Below, in pieces: positions 1 through 8,011 of a stretch of 64,000 bases of DNA. Origin of the DNA: Rhizobium sp. SEMIA4064 (GTDB lineage Bacteria > Pseudomonadota > Alphaproteobacteria > Rhizobiales > Rhizobiaceae); contig NZ_PYJN01000005.1 in the NCBI RefSeq assembly GCF_003025035.1, positions 352,864 to 416,863 on the forward strand, written 5' to 3'. The notes under the pieces were generated by a model. It ran no database searches, was not told the origin of the DNA, and worked only from the letters and a program-made list of their open reading frames with translations. Within the stretch, counting starts at the first letter, position 1; every line of letters begins with the position of its first letter. The translations under genes and the position numbers were made by a program.

Positions 1-257
1 GACGGAACGGCTGTAAGCGCCGCCGGTCCGATATCGTGCCAGGTGGCTTTCGGCGTGACCGTACGGTCAGCGACGACAGTGCCACGCACCGGATCGCGCA
101 GGGCGAGATAGAGCGGTTGGTTGTCCCTGCCGGAAGAGAAGGCCTCCGCATCGGCCCGCGCGGCAAGATTGATGCCGCCGCCGAGCGCCAGTCCGAGGTA
201 GGCGAAGAAGGCGACGAACAGCGAGGCGATCACGCGCGCTCCGGCACGTCGCGTCAT
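1..257 (-). CDS. Partial membrane-anchored protein of unknown function (C-terminus outside window)
   Basis: An open minus-strand frame begins at ATG 257 and runs off the left edge, giving about 85 residues. The N-terminus has a short basic stretch (MTRRAGAR) followed by one hydrophobic segment at about residues 9-31, which suggests a signal anchor. The remaining visible part is soluble and should lie outside the cytoplasm. It starts 66 bases after ybaL on the same strand, so it may be co-transcribed with it. I do not recognise the family, and too little is present to infer a function. Confidence 0.6.
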   Translation of the reverse strand, partial: MTRRAGARVIASLFVAFFAYLGLALGGGINLAARADAEAFSSGRDNQPLYLALRDPVRGTVVADRTVTPKATWHDIGPAALTAVP

Positions 258-323
258 CCTGCTATCGTTCTCTTCGCTGTCGGCAGCGCCGAATTCGAAC
301 GGGTTCAACGGTTAAAAGGGCCT

Positions 324-2177
324 TCATTCCTTTGCCGGAGCGGGTTCCGACGGTTCGGTCATGATATCAGGACGCTGCGCGTCTTCATAGTGCGGCCTGT
401 CATGATGCACTTGCGCCAGCCGGTCAACCATCCCCAGCGCAATTTCCCGCTCTCCCATGATCACCGTATCGGCGCCATATTGCTTGAGCACATCGACTTC
501 GGCGTCGGAATGGGCGCGGGCGACGATCAGGATCGACGGGTTGATGGCGCGTGCCTGCTCGGCGGCGCGGCAGGCCTCGAAGGTATTCGGAATGGCAATG
601 ACCAGGCTGCTCGCGGCGGAAATATTGGCATATGCCAGAACTTCCGGGGAGGCGGCATTGCCGTAAATCGCCTCGATTCCCTGCCGCGCGAGGTCGCCGA
701 TCCGCTTGTCGGAATCTTCGATGACCACAAAGGGTGTGGCGGAAGATTTGAGCTTCTCTCCGACAATGCTGCCGACGCGGCCAAAGCCGATCAGCACCGC
801 ATGATCCGTCAGTGTAACGGCGTGCAGTTCCTCACCGACATCGTCGGGCGTTGACGGATGGGTAGGGGAAGGCGAGGCTTCGCCCGCCGTCGGTTGCTCT
901 GCCTGGATGGCCGGTTCCGTGCCTTCCGGCATTTCGGCGTGCGGCTTAGTTTCTTGAATCTTCCGCAGCCAGTCGCAGGCAATGAAGACAAGCGGGTTGA
1001 GAATGATCGAGATGATCGCGCCGCCAAGGATCAGGTCGCGGCCTTCGGCCGGCAGCAGCCCGAGATCGGAGCCGAGCGCGGCGAGGATGAAGGAGAATTC
1101 GCCGATCTGCGCCAGACTGGCGGAGATGGTCAGCGCCGTGCTCATCGGCTTGCGGAAGGCGAGCACGATAAAAAAGGCGGCGACGGACTTGCCGATGATG
1201 ATGATGAAAATAGTCGCCAGCAGCGGCAGCGGATTGTCGATCAGGATGTTGGGGTCGAACAACATGCCGACCGAGACGAAGAACAGCACGGCGAAGGCAT
1301 CGCGCAGCGGCAGGCTTTCCTGTGCGGCCCGGTGGCTGAGCTCGCTTTCCGACAGGATCATGCCGGCGAAGAAGGCGCCGAGCGCCAAGGACACGCCGAA
1401 GAGTTTCGCAGCCCCGAACGCGACGCCAAGCGCAATGGCGAGGACACCGAGGCGGAAGAGTTCACGCGAGCCGGTATGAGCGATGAGGTGCAGGATCCAG
1501 GGAATGATCCGCCGGCCGAACACCAGCATGAGCCCGACGAAGGCCGCGACTTTCAGCAACGTCATGGCGATAATGCCGGTGATGCCGAGATCGAGGCCAA
1601 GCAATCGGTTGAGGCCGGCCGATAGCGGCTCCGTAGCGCCATGACCATCGGCGGAGATGCTGGCGGCGGCCGGAATGAGCACGAGGGCCAGCACCATGGC
1701 CAGATCCTCGACGATCAGCCATCCGACCGCGATCTTGCCGCGCTCGCTCTCGATCAGCCGCCGCTCCTGCAGGGCTTTCAGGAGAACGACCGTCGACGCG
1801 ACGGAGAGCGCTAGGCCGAAGACGAGGCTACCGCCGAGCGGCCAGCCCATCAGCGCGCCGAGGCCCCAGCCGAGCAGCGTTGCGAAGCCGATCTGGACGA
1901 TCGCGCCGGGAACGGCGATGCCACGGACTGACAGCAGATCCTTCAGCGAAAAATGCAGGCCGACCCCGAACATCAGCAGGATGACACCGATTTCGGCGAG
2001 TTCCGGCGCAAGGCTCTGGTCGGCGACGAAGCCCGGCGTATGCGGGCCTGCGAGCACGCCCGCAATGAGATAGCCGACAAGCGGCGGCAGTTTGAAGCGA
2101 TTGGCGATGGCGCCGAAGATGAATGCCAGCACAAGGCCCATGACGATGGTCGAAATCAAAGGCGTATCGTGTGGCAT
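324..2177 (-). CDS. ybaL: YbaL-type monovalent cation:proton antiporter (CPA2) with TrkA-N domain
   Basis: A 617-residue inner-membrane antiporter that closely resembles E. coli YbaL along its length, including the N-terminal TPLI..IV.GLVLAFI region and the VASTVVLL and SHRAA..SLPLRDAFAVLFF segments. Residues 1-400 form the multi-helix Na+/H+ exchanger domain. A Pro/Glu-rich linker covers about 410-450. A TrkA-N/RCK domain follows, with the Rossmann glycine motif GFGRVG at 464-469, so nucleotide-gated exchange is likely. It is somewhat longer than E. coli YbaL. The gene is divergent from a small XRE regulator only 82 bases away, which may control it. Family assignment is firm; the transported ion (K+ or Na+) is not shown by the sequence. 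Confidence 0.92.
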   Translation of the reverse strand: MPHDTPLISTIVMGLVLAFIFGAIANRFKLPPLVGYLIAGVLAGPHTPGFVADQSLAPELAEIGVILLMFGVGLHFSLKDLLSVRGIAVPGAIVQIGFATLLGWGLGALMGWPLGGSLVFGLALSVASTVVLLKALQERRLIESERGKIAVGWLIVEDLAMVLALVLIPAAASISADGHGATEPLSAGLNRLLGLDLGITGIIAMTLLKVAAFVGLMLVFGRRIIPWILHLIAHTGSRELFRLGVLAIALGVAFGAAKLFGVSLALGAFFAGMILSESELSHRAAQESLPLRDAFAVLFFVSVGMLFDPNILIDNPLPLLATIFIIIIGKSVAAFFIVLAFRKPMSTALTISASLAQIGEFSFILAALGSDLGLLPAEGRDLILGGAIISIILNPLVFIACDWLRKIQETKPHAEMPEGTEPAIQAEQPTAGEASPSPTHPSTPDDVGEELHAVTLTDHAVLIGFGRVGSIVGEKLKSSATPFVVIEDSDKRIGDLARQGIEAIYGNAASPEVLAYANISAASSLVIAIPNTFEACRAAEQARAINPSILIVARAHSDAEVDVLKQYGADTVIMGEREIALGMVDRLAQVHHDRPHYEDAQRPDIMTEPSEPAPAKE

Positions 2178-2259
2178 CGCTGTCTCCTTCGATACTGGAA
2201 ATCCCGTGTGGTTTATGACATATTTGGCTTAAGTTGACCAATATGGGCAGTTTTTCATC

Positions 2260-2526
2260 GTGAATCAAGGCGGCAACCCAACGATTCTCACTCCTGCGCT
2301 CTGCCGCGCGGCACGCGGGCTGCTCGACTGGACCCAGTTGGACATAGCCGAGAGAGCAGGCGTATCACGAAGCACGATCCGCGACTACGAAGGCGGGCGC
2401 CACGACATTCATCGGGCAACCGAGGCGCAACTGCGTCTGGCCTTCGAAGAGGGTGGAGTCGTCTTCGTGAAAATGCAGGAATTTGGTTGGGGCGTCTGCC
2501 TGCGCCCGACTTCCGACCGCGGCTAG
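2260..2526 (+). CDS. Small XRE-family DNA-binding regulator
   Basis: An 88-residue protein with a GTG start. It consists almost entirely of a Cro/C1-type helix-turn-helix at about residues 10-65 (LTPALCRAARGLLDW, then AERAGVSRSTIRDYEGG). This compact form is common in rhizobia, and no effector domain is present. It is divergently transcribed from ybaL across 82 bases, so regulation of ybaL or of itself is an inference from position. The stop codon TAG is the first three bases of a TAGAGC repeat terminus at 2524. The last 20 residues or so may have been altered when the repeat arrived, because they extend past the conserved helix-turn-helix fold. Confidence 0.85.
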   Translation: MNQGGNPTILTPALCRAARGLLDWTQLDIAERAGVSRSTIRDYEGGRHDIHRATEAQLRLAFEEGGVVFVKMQEFGWGVCLRPTSDRG

Positions 2527-2624
2527 AGCGGTTTAGTGTTTCACGGAATCGTTTCCCGCTCTATCCCTTTGTTTTTTGCATTCTGGACGGAAAACCGCCC
2601 TGCACTTTTCCTGGAATTGCTCTA
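2524..2624. repeat. Rhizobial dispersed intergenic repeat with inverted TAGAGC/GCTCTA ends
   Basis: A 101-base element fills the gap between two convergent genes. It begins TAGAGC at 2524 and ends GCTCTA at 2624, and contains the segments GGACGGAAAACCGCC and TTTTCCTGGAATTGCTCTA. I recognise this type of sequence as a frequent intergenic repeat in Rhizobium genomes. Internal complementarity (GAGCGG at 2526 with CCGCTC near 2556) allows a hairpin. The left terminus supplies the TAG stop of the XRE gene and the right terminus supplies the TAG stop of the opposing glycosyltransferase gene. Confidence 0.6.
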
Positions 2625-4121
2625 AGGTTTCGGCGCCAGGCAGCTTGGCGAAAGATGGTAGGCGTAGAGCGTCCTGCCTTTCATGTTGCCGAAATCGGGC
2701 GACCAGCTCTTGATGAGCTCCGACCGGCCCGTGGTGCAATCGAACGGTTCGTCATCGACATAAAGCACATCATCAGTCGCGCTGGATGGCAGCGAAAAAT
2801 TCTGCTCGTAATAGCTTTTCGGGAAGCCGCCAGAGTTACGGGCGTAGATATGATAGGGCTTGCCCTTCAGCGTATAGAAGAGATCGGCGAGTATACCGCG
2901 GTTATCGGCGACGATGGTCGAGGCATTCGCCTGGGCAGCGATATCGGCGATCTCCAGGCTGATGGCGCTGCGGCCGACATACCGCTTCATGACGAGATCG
3001 CCGTTCGGCAGCTTGATGTCATAGGCAAACACGGTCAGGATCGGCAGCAGGAAGGCGACGACCGAGCCGATGATCAGCGAGACGGCAAGCCCCTTCTTCG
3101 TCAGGCGGTAGAGCACCCAGACGGCGAGGATGGTGCCGGCGGCATAGGCGGTAACCGCCCAATTGGCATAGGCCTTTGCAAACAGCGCCTGCAGCGTGAT
3201 CAATGCGATAACGGGGATGGACAGCCAGACGAGCAGCTTTTCCCGGTCGTCGCTTTGTCCGCTGATCATCCGCCAGGCGGCCCAGAGCATGCCATAGAAC
3301 ATGACGGGGCCGACGACACCGAATTGCGCGCCGAGGAATCCGAGCGCGCCGAGCAGATGCTTCGCCAAACCGCCACCGTTTCCTTCGCCGTTCCAGTGGG
3401 CAATGCTTTCGGTGTGACGCACCGTCGCCGCATCATGGGCGAAATTCCACCAGAGATTAGGGGAAACGACGATCGCGCCGGCGATGGCGGCGATGAGCAC
3501 GTCGCGCCAGGCAATACGTGCCGAACGCAGCGTCAGCATCGCGATACCGACGCCGGGCAGCAGGAAAAGCACCGAATATTTCGTTAGGAAGGCGATCCCG
3601 AGGCTAACGCCGAGGATTAGCGCTTCGATGATCGAGGAGCGCTTGGTGAGGCCGAGAAAAGCCCAGATGGCAATGGTGACGAACAGGATTTGAATCGTAT
3701 CCGTCGACATCAGCACGGCCGAAAGCGAGGCCGCCGGCAGGGTAACGAAGATGACGCCGACCCAGGGCTCGATCTCCCGCCCGGCATCCCCCTCGAACAG
3801 TCGCCGCGTCGTCCGCATCAGCATCAGGGCGGTGGCAAGATGGAAGAGAGGCGCGGACACGCGGATCCAGAAGGTCGAGTCCGACCCCGATATCGCATTG
3901 AAGAAGCGAATGACCCAGGCGATGATCGGCGGCTTGGAATAATAGCCGAAGTCGAGGTTCTGACCCCAGAACCAATATTGTGCCTCGTCGACGAAGAGAT
4001 CCGTCCTGTTGAAGAACAGCATTACCACGCGCCAAAGCGTGACGCCGAAGATGATTGCAAGAGCAAGCGGCAGCGACAGTGTCTTGTGGCTCGTTTCGGA
4101 ATAGGTGGTGTCGGACATCAA
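2622..4121 (-). CDS. GT39/ArnT-like membrane glycosyltransferase (PMT_2 family)
   Basis: A 499-residue polytopic membrane protein. After the first transmembrane helix (about residues 15-36) comes the short motif DEAQYW with acidic residues D45 and E46, then FGYYSKPP. This is the signature of the dolichyl-phosphate-mannose:protein mannosyltransferase/ArnT superfamily, which moves a sugar from a polyprenyl-phosphate donor onto lipid or protein outside the membrane. Eight to ten more hydrophobic helices and a C-terminal extracytoplasmic domain follow. Acceptor and sugar cannot be told from sequence. The gene is alone on its strand and its stop codon lies in a TAGAGC repeat end. The IS630 element begins 142 bases upstream of its start. 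Confidence 0.85.
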   Translation of the reverse strand: MMSDTTYSETSHKTLSLPLALAIIFGVTLWRVVMLFFNRTDLFVDEAQYWFWGQNLDFGYYSKPPIIAWVIRFFNAISGSDSTFWIRVSAPLFHLATALMLMRTTRRLFEGDAGREIEPWVGVIFVTLPAASLSAVLMSTDTIQILFVTIAIWAFLGLTKRSSIIEALILGVSLGIAFLTKYSVLFLLPGVGIAMLTLRSARIAWRDVLIAAIAGAIVVSPNLWWNFAHDAATVRHTESIAHWNGEGNGGGLAKHLLGALGFLGAQFGVVGPVMFYGMLWAAWRMISGQSDDREKLLVWLSIPVIALITLQALFAKAYANWAVTAYAAGTILAVWVLYRLTKKGLAVSLIIGSVVAFLLPILTVFAYDIKLPNGDLVMKRYVGRSAISLEIADIAAQANASTIVADNRGILADLFYTLKGKPYHIYARNSGGFPKSYYEQNFSLPSSATDDVLYVDDEPFDCTTGRSELIKSWSPDFGNMKGRTLYAYHLSPSCLAPKP

Positions 4122-4234
4122 CAGGTCGATCTCTGTGCCGGGTCGTCAGGCTTCATACGGAACTATCGAGCCCGACGCTAGCTCTGGCCGAGAGAGAACG
4201 ATGGCAAAAGCGCGCCCGGATGCCGCGAAGAAAG

Positions 4235-4249
4235 CCTCTTTGTAAGAGG
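4235..4249. other. Small hairpin next to the IS element, possible weak terminator
   Basis: CCTCTT, loop TGT, AAGAGG forms a perfect 6-base stem with pyrimidine-rich sequence on both sides (TTTCT after it on plus, CTTTCTT after it on minus). Read on the minus strand it would lie downstream of the 37-codon ORF at 5445-5558 if the IS element were removed. It could then be that gene's original terminator. This is a weak signal and chance is possible. Confidence 0.25.
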
Positions 4250-4344
4250 TTTCTGCCGCCTAATACCGAAGCCTGATGAGGTCGACTCACGCGATTCCAT
4301 TTTTGGGCAAATCATGATTCAACATGGCGAAAGGAGATTTCGCC

Positions 4345-4893
4345 ATGGGAACAGCATTGGCCATTCGTGGAGATTATACGGCTGACGACCTGCGTCGGCT
4401 GGCAAGGCAAAGCCGAGATGCGGATTTGTCGCGGCGATTGATAGCCTTGTCGATCATTTACGACGGGGGTTCCCGCAGCCAGGCAGCATCGCTGGGCGGG
4501 GTCGGTTTGCAGATCGTCCGTGACTGGGTCGAGCGTTTCAATCTGCATGGTCCGGAAGGGCTGAAAACGGGCAAGGCGAAGGGACGTGAGCCGCTTTTGA
4601 ATGAGCCGCAGCGCAAGGCACTGATTGATGCGGTTGAAAAAGGTCCGGTTCCTTATCTCGATGGCGTTGTGCGCTGGCGACTGGTCGATCTGGCCCAGTG
4701 GCTTTGGCAGGAGCATCGCATCTCCATCAGTCGCCAGACGCTTGGGCGCGAACTCAATGCCCTGGGTTATCGCAAACTGAGCGCCCGCCCCAAGCATCAT
4801 GCGCAAGACCCCAACGCGATTGAAGAATTTAAAAAAACTTTCCCGCCGCAGTGGGGGAAATCGCCGCCGGGGCCGCCACAGGCAAGCGAATAG
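4345..4893 (+). CDS. IS630-family transposase, first reading frame (DNA-binding part)
   Basis: The 182-residue first frame carries the N-terminal helix-turn-helix (SRSQAASLGGVGLQIVRDWV region) and the winged-helix segment typical of IS630 transposases. ATG 4345 is preferred over ATG 4324 because AAGGAG lies eight bases upstream of it. A run of seven A residues (4831-4837) interrupts the product. Beyond it this frame reads an unrelated tail and stops at 4893, while the catalytic part continues in the -1 frame. The family's usual sequence after the lysine pair reads NFPAAVGEI, which is exactly what the -1 frame gives. It is therefore either programmed frameshifting or a decayed copy. Confidence 0.85.
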   Translation: MGTALAIRGDYTADDLRRLARQSRDADLSRRLIALSIIYDGGSRSQAASLGGVGLQIVRDWVERFNLHGPEGLKTGKAKGREPLLNEPQRKALIDAVEKGPVPYLDGVVRWRLVDLAQWLWQEHRISISRQTLGRELNALGYRKLSARPKHHAQDPNAIEEFKKTFPPQWGKSPPGPPQASE

Positions 4894-5405
4894 AAATTTG
4901 GTTCCAAGATGAGGCCCGCATCGGCCAAAAGAACAAGATCACCAGGCGGTGGGCCAAGCGAGGGACACGGCCATCTGCTCCCCATGATCAGCGGACCAGG
5001 TCCGCTTATATCTTCGGTGCGATCTGCCCGAAACTTGGCAAGGCCGCAGCCCTCGTTATGCCATGGTGCGATACGCATGCCATGAACCAGCATTTGATCG
5101 AGATATCCCGCCATATTGCCAATGACGCTCACGCCGTCCTGATCATGGATCAGGCGGGCTGGCATTTATCGAACAATCTCATTGTGCCGGACAACATATC
5201 CATCCTGCCGTTGCCAGCGAAGTCTCCCGAACTCAATCCCGTTGAAAACCTCTGGCAGTTCATGCGCGAAAATTGGCTCTCCAACCGCGTCTTCAATTCC
5301 TACGAGGACATCGTCGACCACTGCTGTGATGCATGGCGCAAGCTTCAACGCCAGCCTTGGCGCATCATGTCAATCGGACGCAGGAAATGGGCCAATGAGT
5401 TCTAA
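4851..5405 (+). CDS. IS630-family transposase, second reading frame (DDE catalytic part)
   Basis: The 184-codon second frame holds the complete DDE catalytic core. Counting from the GTG at 4851, D20 lies in FQDEARIG, D100 in IMDQAGWH and E132 in NPVENLW. A stop (TAA 4830-4832) in this frame just upstream means it is normally entered by a -1 shift on the A7 run at 4831-4837, not by independent initiation. All three acidic residues and the C-terminus are intact, so the copy may still be active if frameshifting works. Confidence 0.85.
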   Translation: MGEIAAGAATGKRIEIWFQDEARIGQKNKITRRWAKRGTRPSAPHDQRTRSAYIFGAICPKLGKAAALVMPWCDTHAMNQHLIEISRHIANDAHAVLIMDQAGWHLSNNLIVPDNISILPLPAKSPELNPVENLWQFMRENWLSNRVFNSYEDIVDHCCDAWRKLQRQPWRIMSIGRRKWANEF

Positions 5406-5444
5406 TCATCGAGCTTTGGTATAAAGGCGTTTGAGGCAGGATTC

Positions 5445-5558
5445 TCAGAGGACGCGCGGAGCGATTTTGCTGCGAGCCTCATCGATGAGGCTTAGGAACA
5501 CGAAGGCAGCAAGCGTCATGCCGGCCGTCAGCGAAGCAGTCAAACCAAGAACAATCAT
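5445..5558 (-). CDS. Possible 37-residue single-span membrane peptide
   Basis: A short minus-strand frame begins at ATG 5558 with a good ribosome binding site (GGAGAGAG, five bases upstream) and stops at 5445. It encodes a hydrophobic segment (about residues 2-24, rich in Leu, Ala, Thr and Val) followed by a polar tail (LIDEARSKIAPRVL). Length, start signal and composition fit a small membrane protein. I know of no family for it. The IS630 right end lies 24 bases beyond its stop. A chance frame remains possible. Confidence 0.42.
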   Translation of the reverse strand: MIVLGLTASLTAGMTLAAFVFLSLIDEARSKIAPRVL

Positions 5559-5993
5559 TGCTCTCTCCGTATCGACATCGAAAGTGTCTCTACTTAGCAA
5601 TTTAGAATATGAAGCTTGCCCGTGACTTGCGGATATTGCGGTTTTTACTCAAAACGACCGCCAACGGAAATCGAACCGAGATAGTTTAAATCAAAACGGG
5701 ATAGCTACCGGGTCTTATTAACCTTCAAGCAAGGAATTAACCATAAACATTGGACTAGCACGTCGGAATGGGAAAACTGTCACTCGTTCTCACCAGGCAT
5801 GAAGCCGCCCCGTCGTACCGGGTCAGATCCGGTATCAATGTCATCAAACGGTCCGAACAGGCCTTGATGAACGAGCGAGCTTCAGCGTCCCGGTCAATAA
5901 ACCGGAGGCGGCGTGCACCTGTCCTCGTCTCTTCATCGCGTCTGAACCGGATCATTCAGTGGTTTCGCCGGCGTTTCTACGCCCGGCAGTTCG
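5559..5993. other. 435-base gene-poor region upstream of icpA
   Basis: No convincing gene is seen in this stretch. It contains the probable promoter of the chemotaxis operon. An AT-rich tract (about 5640-5750) carries two TTAACC motifs, followed by a GC-richer segment that would be a long untranslated leader of roughly 200 bases before icpA. Short open frames on both strands here lack recognisable domains, and one runs into icpA in another frame. Confidence 0.6.
5718..5744 (+). promoter_or_regulatory. Paired TTAACC motifs upstream of the che operon (CtrA-like)
   Basis: TTAACC occurs at 5718-5723 and again at 5737-5742. The second copy extends to TTAACCAT, the half-site form of the CtrA box in alphaproteobacteria. 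The 19-base spacing is close to two helical turns. The motifs lie in the only AT-rich part of the upstream region. CtrA or another motility regulator binding here is an inference; no -35/-10 pair stands out. Confidence 0.4.
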
Positions 5994-7652
5994 GTGGGGA
6001 CGATTTTGGCGCAGGATTCGCCATCAGATCAGGCAGGACGGGCGCAGGCGGGCAGCCTTCGCGACCGTTTGCGTTTTGCTGGTCTCGATGCCGAGCAATG
6101 CGAAATCGTGCGCCGCAACCGGCCGATGTTCGACGCGCATCTGAAAGCCGGCCTGCGCGATCTCTTCCACCGCCTCCAGACTTTTCCGGACGCCTCCCGT
6201 AATTTTAACAGTGAAAGCCAGCTCGAACGGCTGCAGGACCTGCAATCCTCGCACTGGGGCGTGTTGACGGATGCCCGTTTTGACAGCCTCTATGCCGAGC
6301 GCGTCAAGGTTCTCTCCGATACCGAAAGCAAGATGGGGCTCGACCCGCGCTGGCACGTCGCCGGTCACGGCGTGGTGCTGGAGCATCTTCTCTCTGGGAT
6401 CGTCGAGGAGATGGGCGGCCGCGCCATCCTGCCCGGCACCAAGCGCCGCGCCCGTGAGCTGAGCGAACTGATCACGGCTGCCGTCCGCCTCGTCATGGTT
6501 GATGTCGAAATCGCCGTGTCGCTGCGTTTCAACGAGCTGCGGCTCAACCATCAGCGGGCGCTTGCCGAACAGCGTAGCTCCGATCATGCCGAAGCTGCCG
6601 GACTCTTTGCCGATGTCATTCGCAGCCTTGCGGAACGCGATCTGACCGCCCGCCTGCCTGCTGATGGTCCAGAAGCCTATGCAGAACTGGCGCAGACGCT
6701 GAATGCCGCTCTGGACGACATCCAGGAGCAATTTGCGGCACTGTCCGGCAGGGTGCAGGCCGCCGATGCGGCGACGGATGCGCTCGCACGCGATTCCCGT
6801 TCCCTCGCTCAAAATTCCATGGAGCAATCCCAAGGGCTTGCCTTGTCGGCAAGGCAGCTCGCCGAACTGGCCGATCAGGTTCGCAGCAATGCCGCGACCA
6901 CTCGGTCGGCCGAGCGCGCCGCCGCCTCCACCCGTGTTGCTGCCGAAGACAGCGGCCGGGTCGTCGGCCAGGCGATTTCCGCCATGGCCGATATCGAGAC
7001 GTCGGCGGAAAAGATCGGCCAGATCATCGGCGTCATTGACGAGATCGCTTTCCAGACCAATTTGCTGGCGCTCAACGCCGGTATCGAAGCCGCGCGCGCC
7101 GGCGATAGCGGCCGCGGCTTTGCCGTCGTCGCGCAGGAAGTCCGCGCGCTTGCCCAACGCTCCGCCGATGCGGCTCGCGAGATCAAGGTGCTGGTGACGG
7201 GCACCAAGGCGCAGGTCGATGCCGGCGTGCAGATGGTCGGCCGCACGCAGGAAGCGATCGGCGGCATCGTCCGTCAGGTGACCGATATCAACGATGCTAT
7301 TTCCGGCATCGCCGCCGCCACCGATGAACAGGCAGCCGGCTTGCGCACAGTGACGACGGATATCGGCGGCTTCGGCGAACGCGCCGCTGCCACCGAAAGC
7401 CTTGCCCGTCGCTCGAATGAGGGCGCCGATCATCTTCATACCGTCATCCTGGAACTTGGCCAGACGATCCGCGAATTCCGCCTGGAGCGCGAGCGTCGCC
7501 ATGCGGCGGTGCCGCGCCCGGTGAATGCCCCGCAACGCTTGCCGATCGCTCAGCGCGACGAAGGGCTTGCCGGGCGTGACGAGGGGAGTGCCGCCGAATT
7601 CGATTTTCCGCTTCGCAGGGCCGGGTTCGGGGGCGAACGGAATGCATACTGA
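5994..7652 (+). CDS. icpA: Soluble globin-coupled chemoreceptor IcpA (first gene of che operon)
   Basis: A methyl-accepting chemotaxis protein of up to 552 residues with no transmembrane segment. Residues about 20-180 look like a protoglobin sensor domain (RFAGLDAEQ near its start). A short HAMP-like linker and a long coiled-coil signalling domain follow. The conserved hairpin tip (IDEIAFQTNLLALNAGIEAARAG region) is near 345-370. Sinorhizobium IcpA/McpE has the same architecture and also heads the che operon. Globin-coupled sensors usually bind haem and sense oxygen. The GTG at 5994 has a poor ribosome binding site; TTG 6006, with GGGGA six bases before it, is an alternative start. Confidence 0.88.
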   Translation: MGTILAQDSPSDQAGRAQAGSLRDRLRFAGLDAEQCEIVRRNRPMFDAHLKAGLRDLFHRLQTFPDASRNFNSESQLERLQDLQSSHWGVLTDARFDSLYAERVKVLSDTESKMGLDPRWHVAGHGVVLEHLLSGIVEEMGGRAILPGTKRRARELSELITAAVRLVMVDVEIAVSLRFNELRLNHQRALAEQRSSDHAEAAGLFADVIRSLAERDLTARLPADGPEAYAELAQTLNAALDDIQEQFAALSGRVQAADAATDALARDSRSLAQNSMEQSQGLALSARQLAELADQVRSNAATTRSAERAAASTRVAAEDSGRVVGQAISAMADIETSAEKIGQIIGVIDEIAFQTNLLALNAGIEAARAGDSGRGFAVVAQEVRALAQRSADAAREIKVLVTGTKAQVDAGVQMVGRTQEAIGGIVRQVTDINDAISGIAAATDEQAAGLRTVTTDIGGFGERAAATESLARRSNEGADHLHTVILELGQTIREFRLERERRHAAVPRPVNAPQRLPIAQRDEGLAGRDEGSAAEFDFPLRRAGFGGERNAY

Positions 7653-7714
7653 CATCTCTATTTTATGCGCATGCGGGCTGTGGGACCCGATTTTAGGCAA
7701 CAAGGAATAAAGCG

Positions 7715-8011
7715 ATGCCGAGCAGGAAGGGCGAAAAGACAATCAGTCTGGCCGCGGTGCTGGACCTCAACGAAGCCTCGACGCTTCGCGGCAAGTTGGT
7801 GGGACTGCGCGGCAGCAATGTCGTGATCGATGCGTCCGGCGTCGAGAGGATCGGGGCCTTGTGCGTCCAGGTCATCATGGCCGCCGCCAAGACTTGGAAT
7901 GAAGACAAGCTGTCCTTCACCTTTTCGAAGGTGTCGGACGCATTTCAAAAAACGATGCAGTTGATCGGCGTCGACATCGATCACCTGCTTGCCAAGGAGA
8001 TCCGGCAATGA
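7715..8011 (+). CDS. cheS: CheS, STAS-like chemotaxis accessory protein
   Basis: A 98-residue protein with an STAS-type fold pattern (LDLNEASTLRGKL, then VVIDASGVERIGALCVQVI). It lies between icpA and cheY1, exactly where Sinorhizobium cheS is. In that organism CheS binds CheA and speeds dephosphorylation of the sink regulator CheY1. The start ATG 7715 follows AAGGAA with eight bases of spacing. The stop overlaps the cheY1 start by four bases, implying translational coupling. The DASG segment places a potential phosphorylatable serine as in anti-anti-sigma factors, but function by phosphorylation is not established. Confidence 0.85.
   Translation: MPSRKGEKTISLAAVLDLNEASTLRGKLVGLRGSNVVIDASGVERIGALCVQVIMAAAKTWNEDKLSFTFSKVSDAFQKTMQLIGVDIDHLLAKEIRQ

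Larger units (their letters stand above)
4264..5421 (+). mobile_element. IS630-family insertion sequence with TA target duplication
   Basis: The element is about 1154 bases between two TA dinucleotides (4264-4265 and 5420-5421), as expected for IS630, which duplicates TA. Imperfect terminal inverted repeats are visible. The left end begins CCGAAGCCTGATGA at 4266. The right end, read in reverse from 5419, begins CCAAAGCTCGATGA, and a shared ACTCA lies further in. It encodes a transposase in two overlapping frames. It sits between the GT39 gene and a small membrane-peptide ORF, just outside the chemotaxis operon, and disrupts no recognisable gene. Confidence 0.88.

Noticed and set aside
4201..4245. 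14-codon frame with GAGAGAG upstream, just before the IS element
   Set aside because: Too short to support, and a hairpin overlaps its end. A leader peptide is possible but nothing downstream fits.
5755..5955. 66-codon minus-strand frame upstream of icpA
   Set aside because: No start signal or conserved feature; overlaps the likely che promoter and leader.
5768..6202. 144-codon plus-strand frame overlapping the start of icpA
   Set aside because: Arg/Ser-rich, no domain, runs into icpA in another frame. The first part is more likely untranslated leader.
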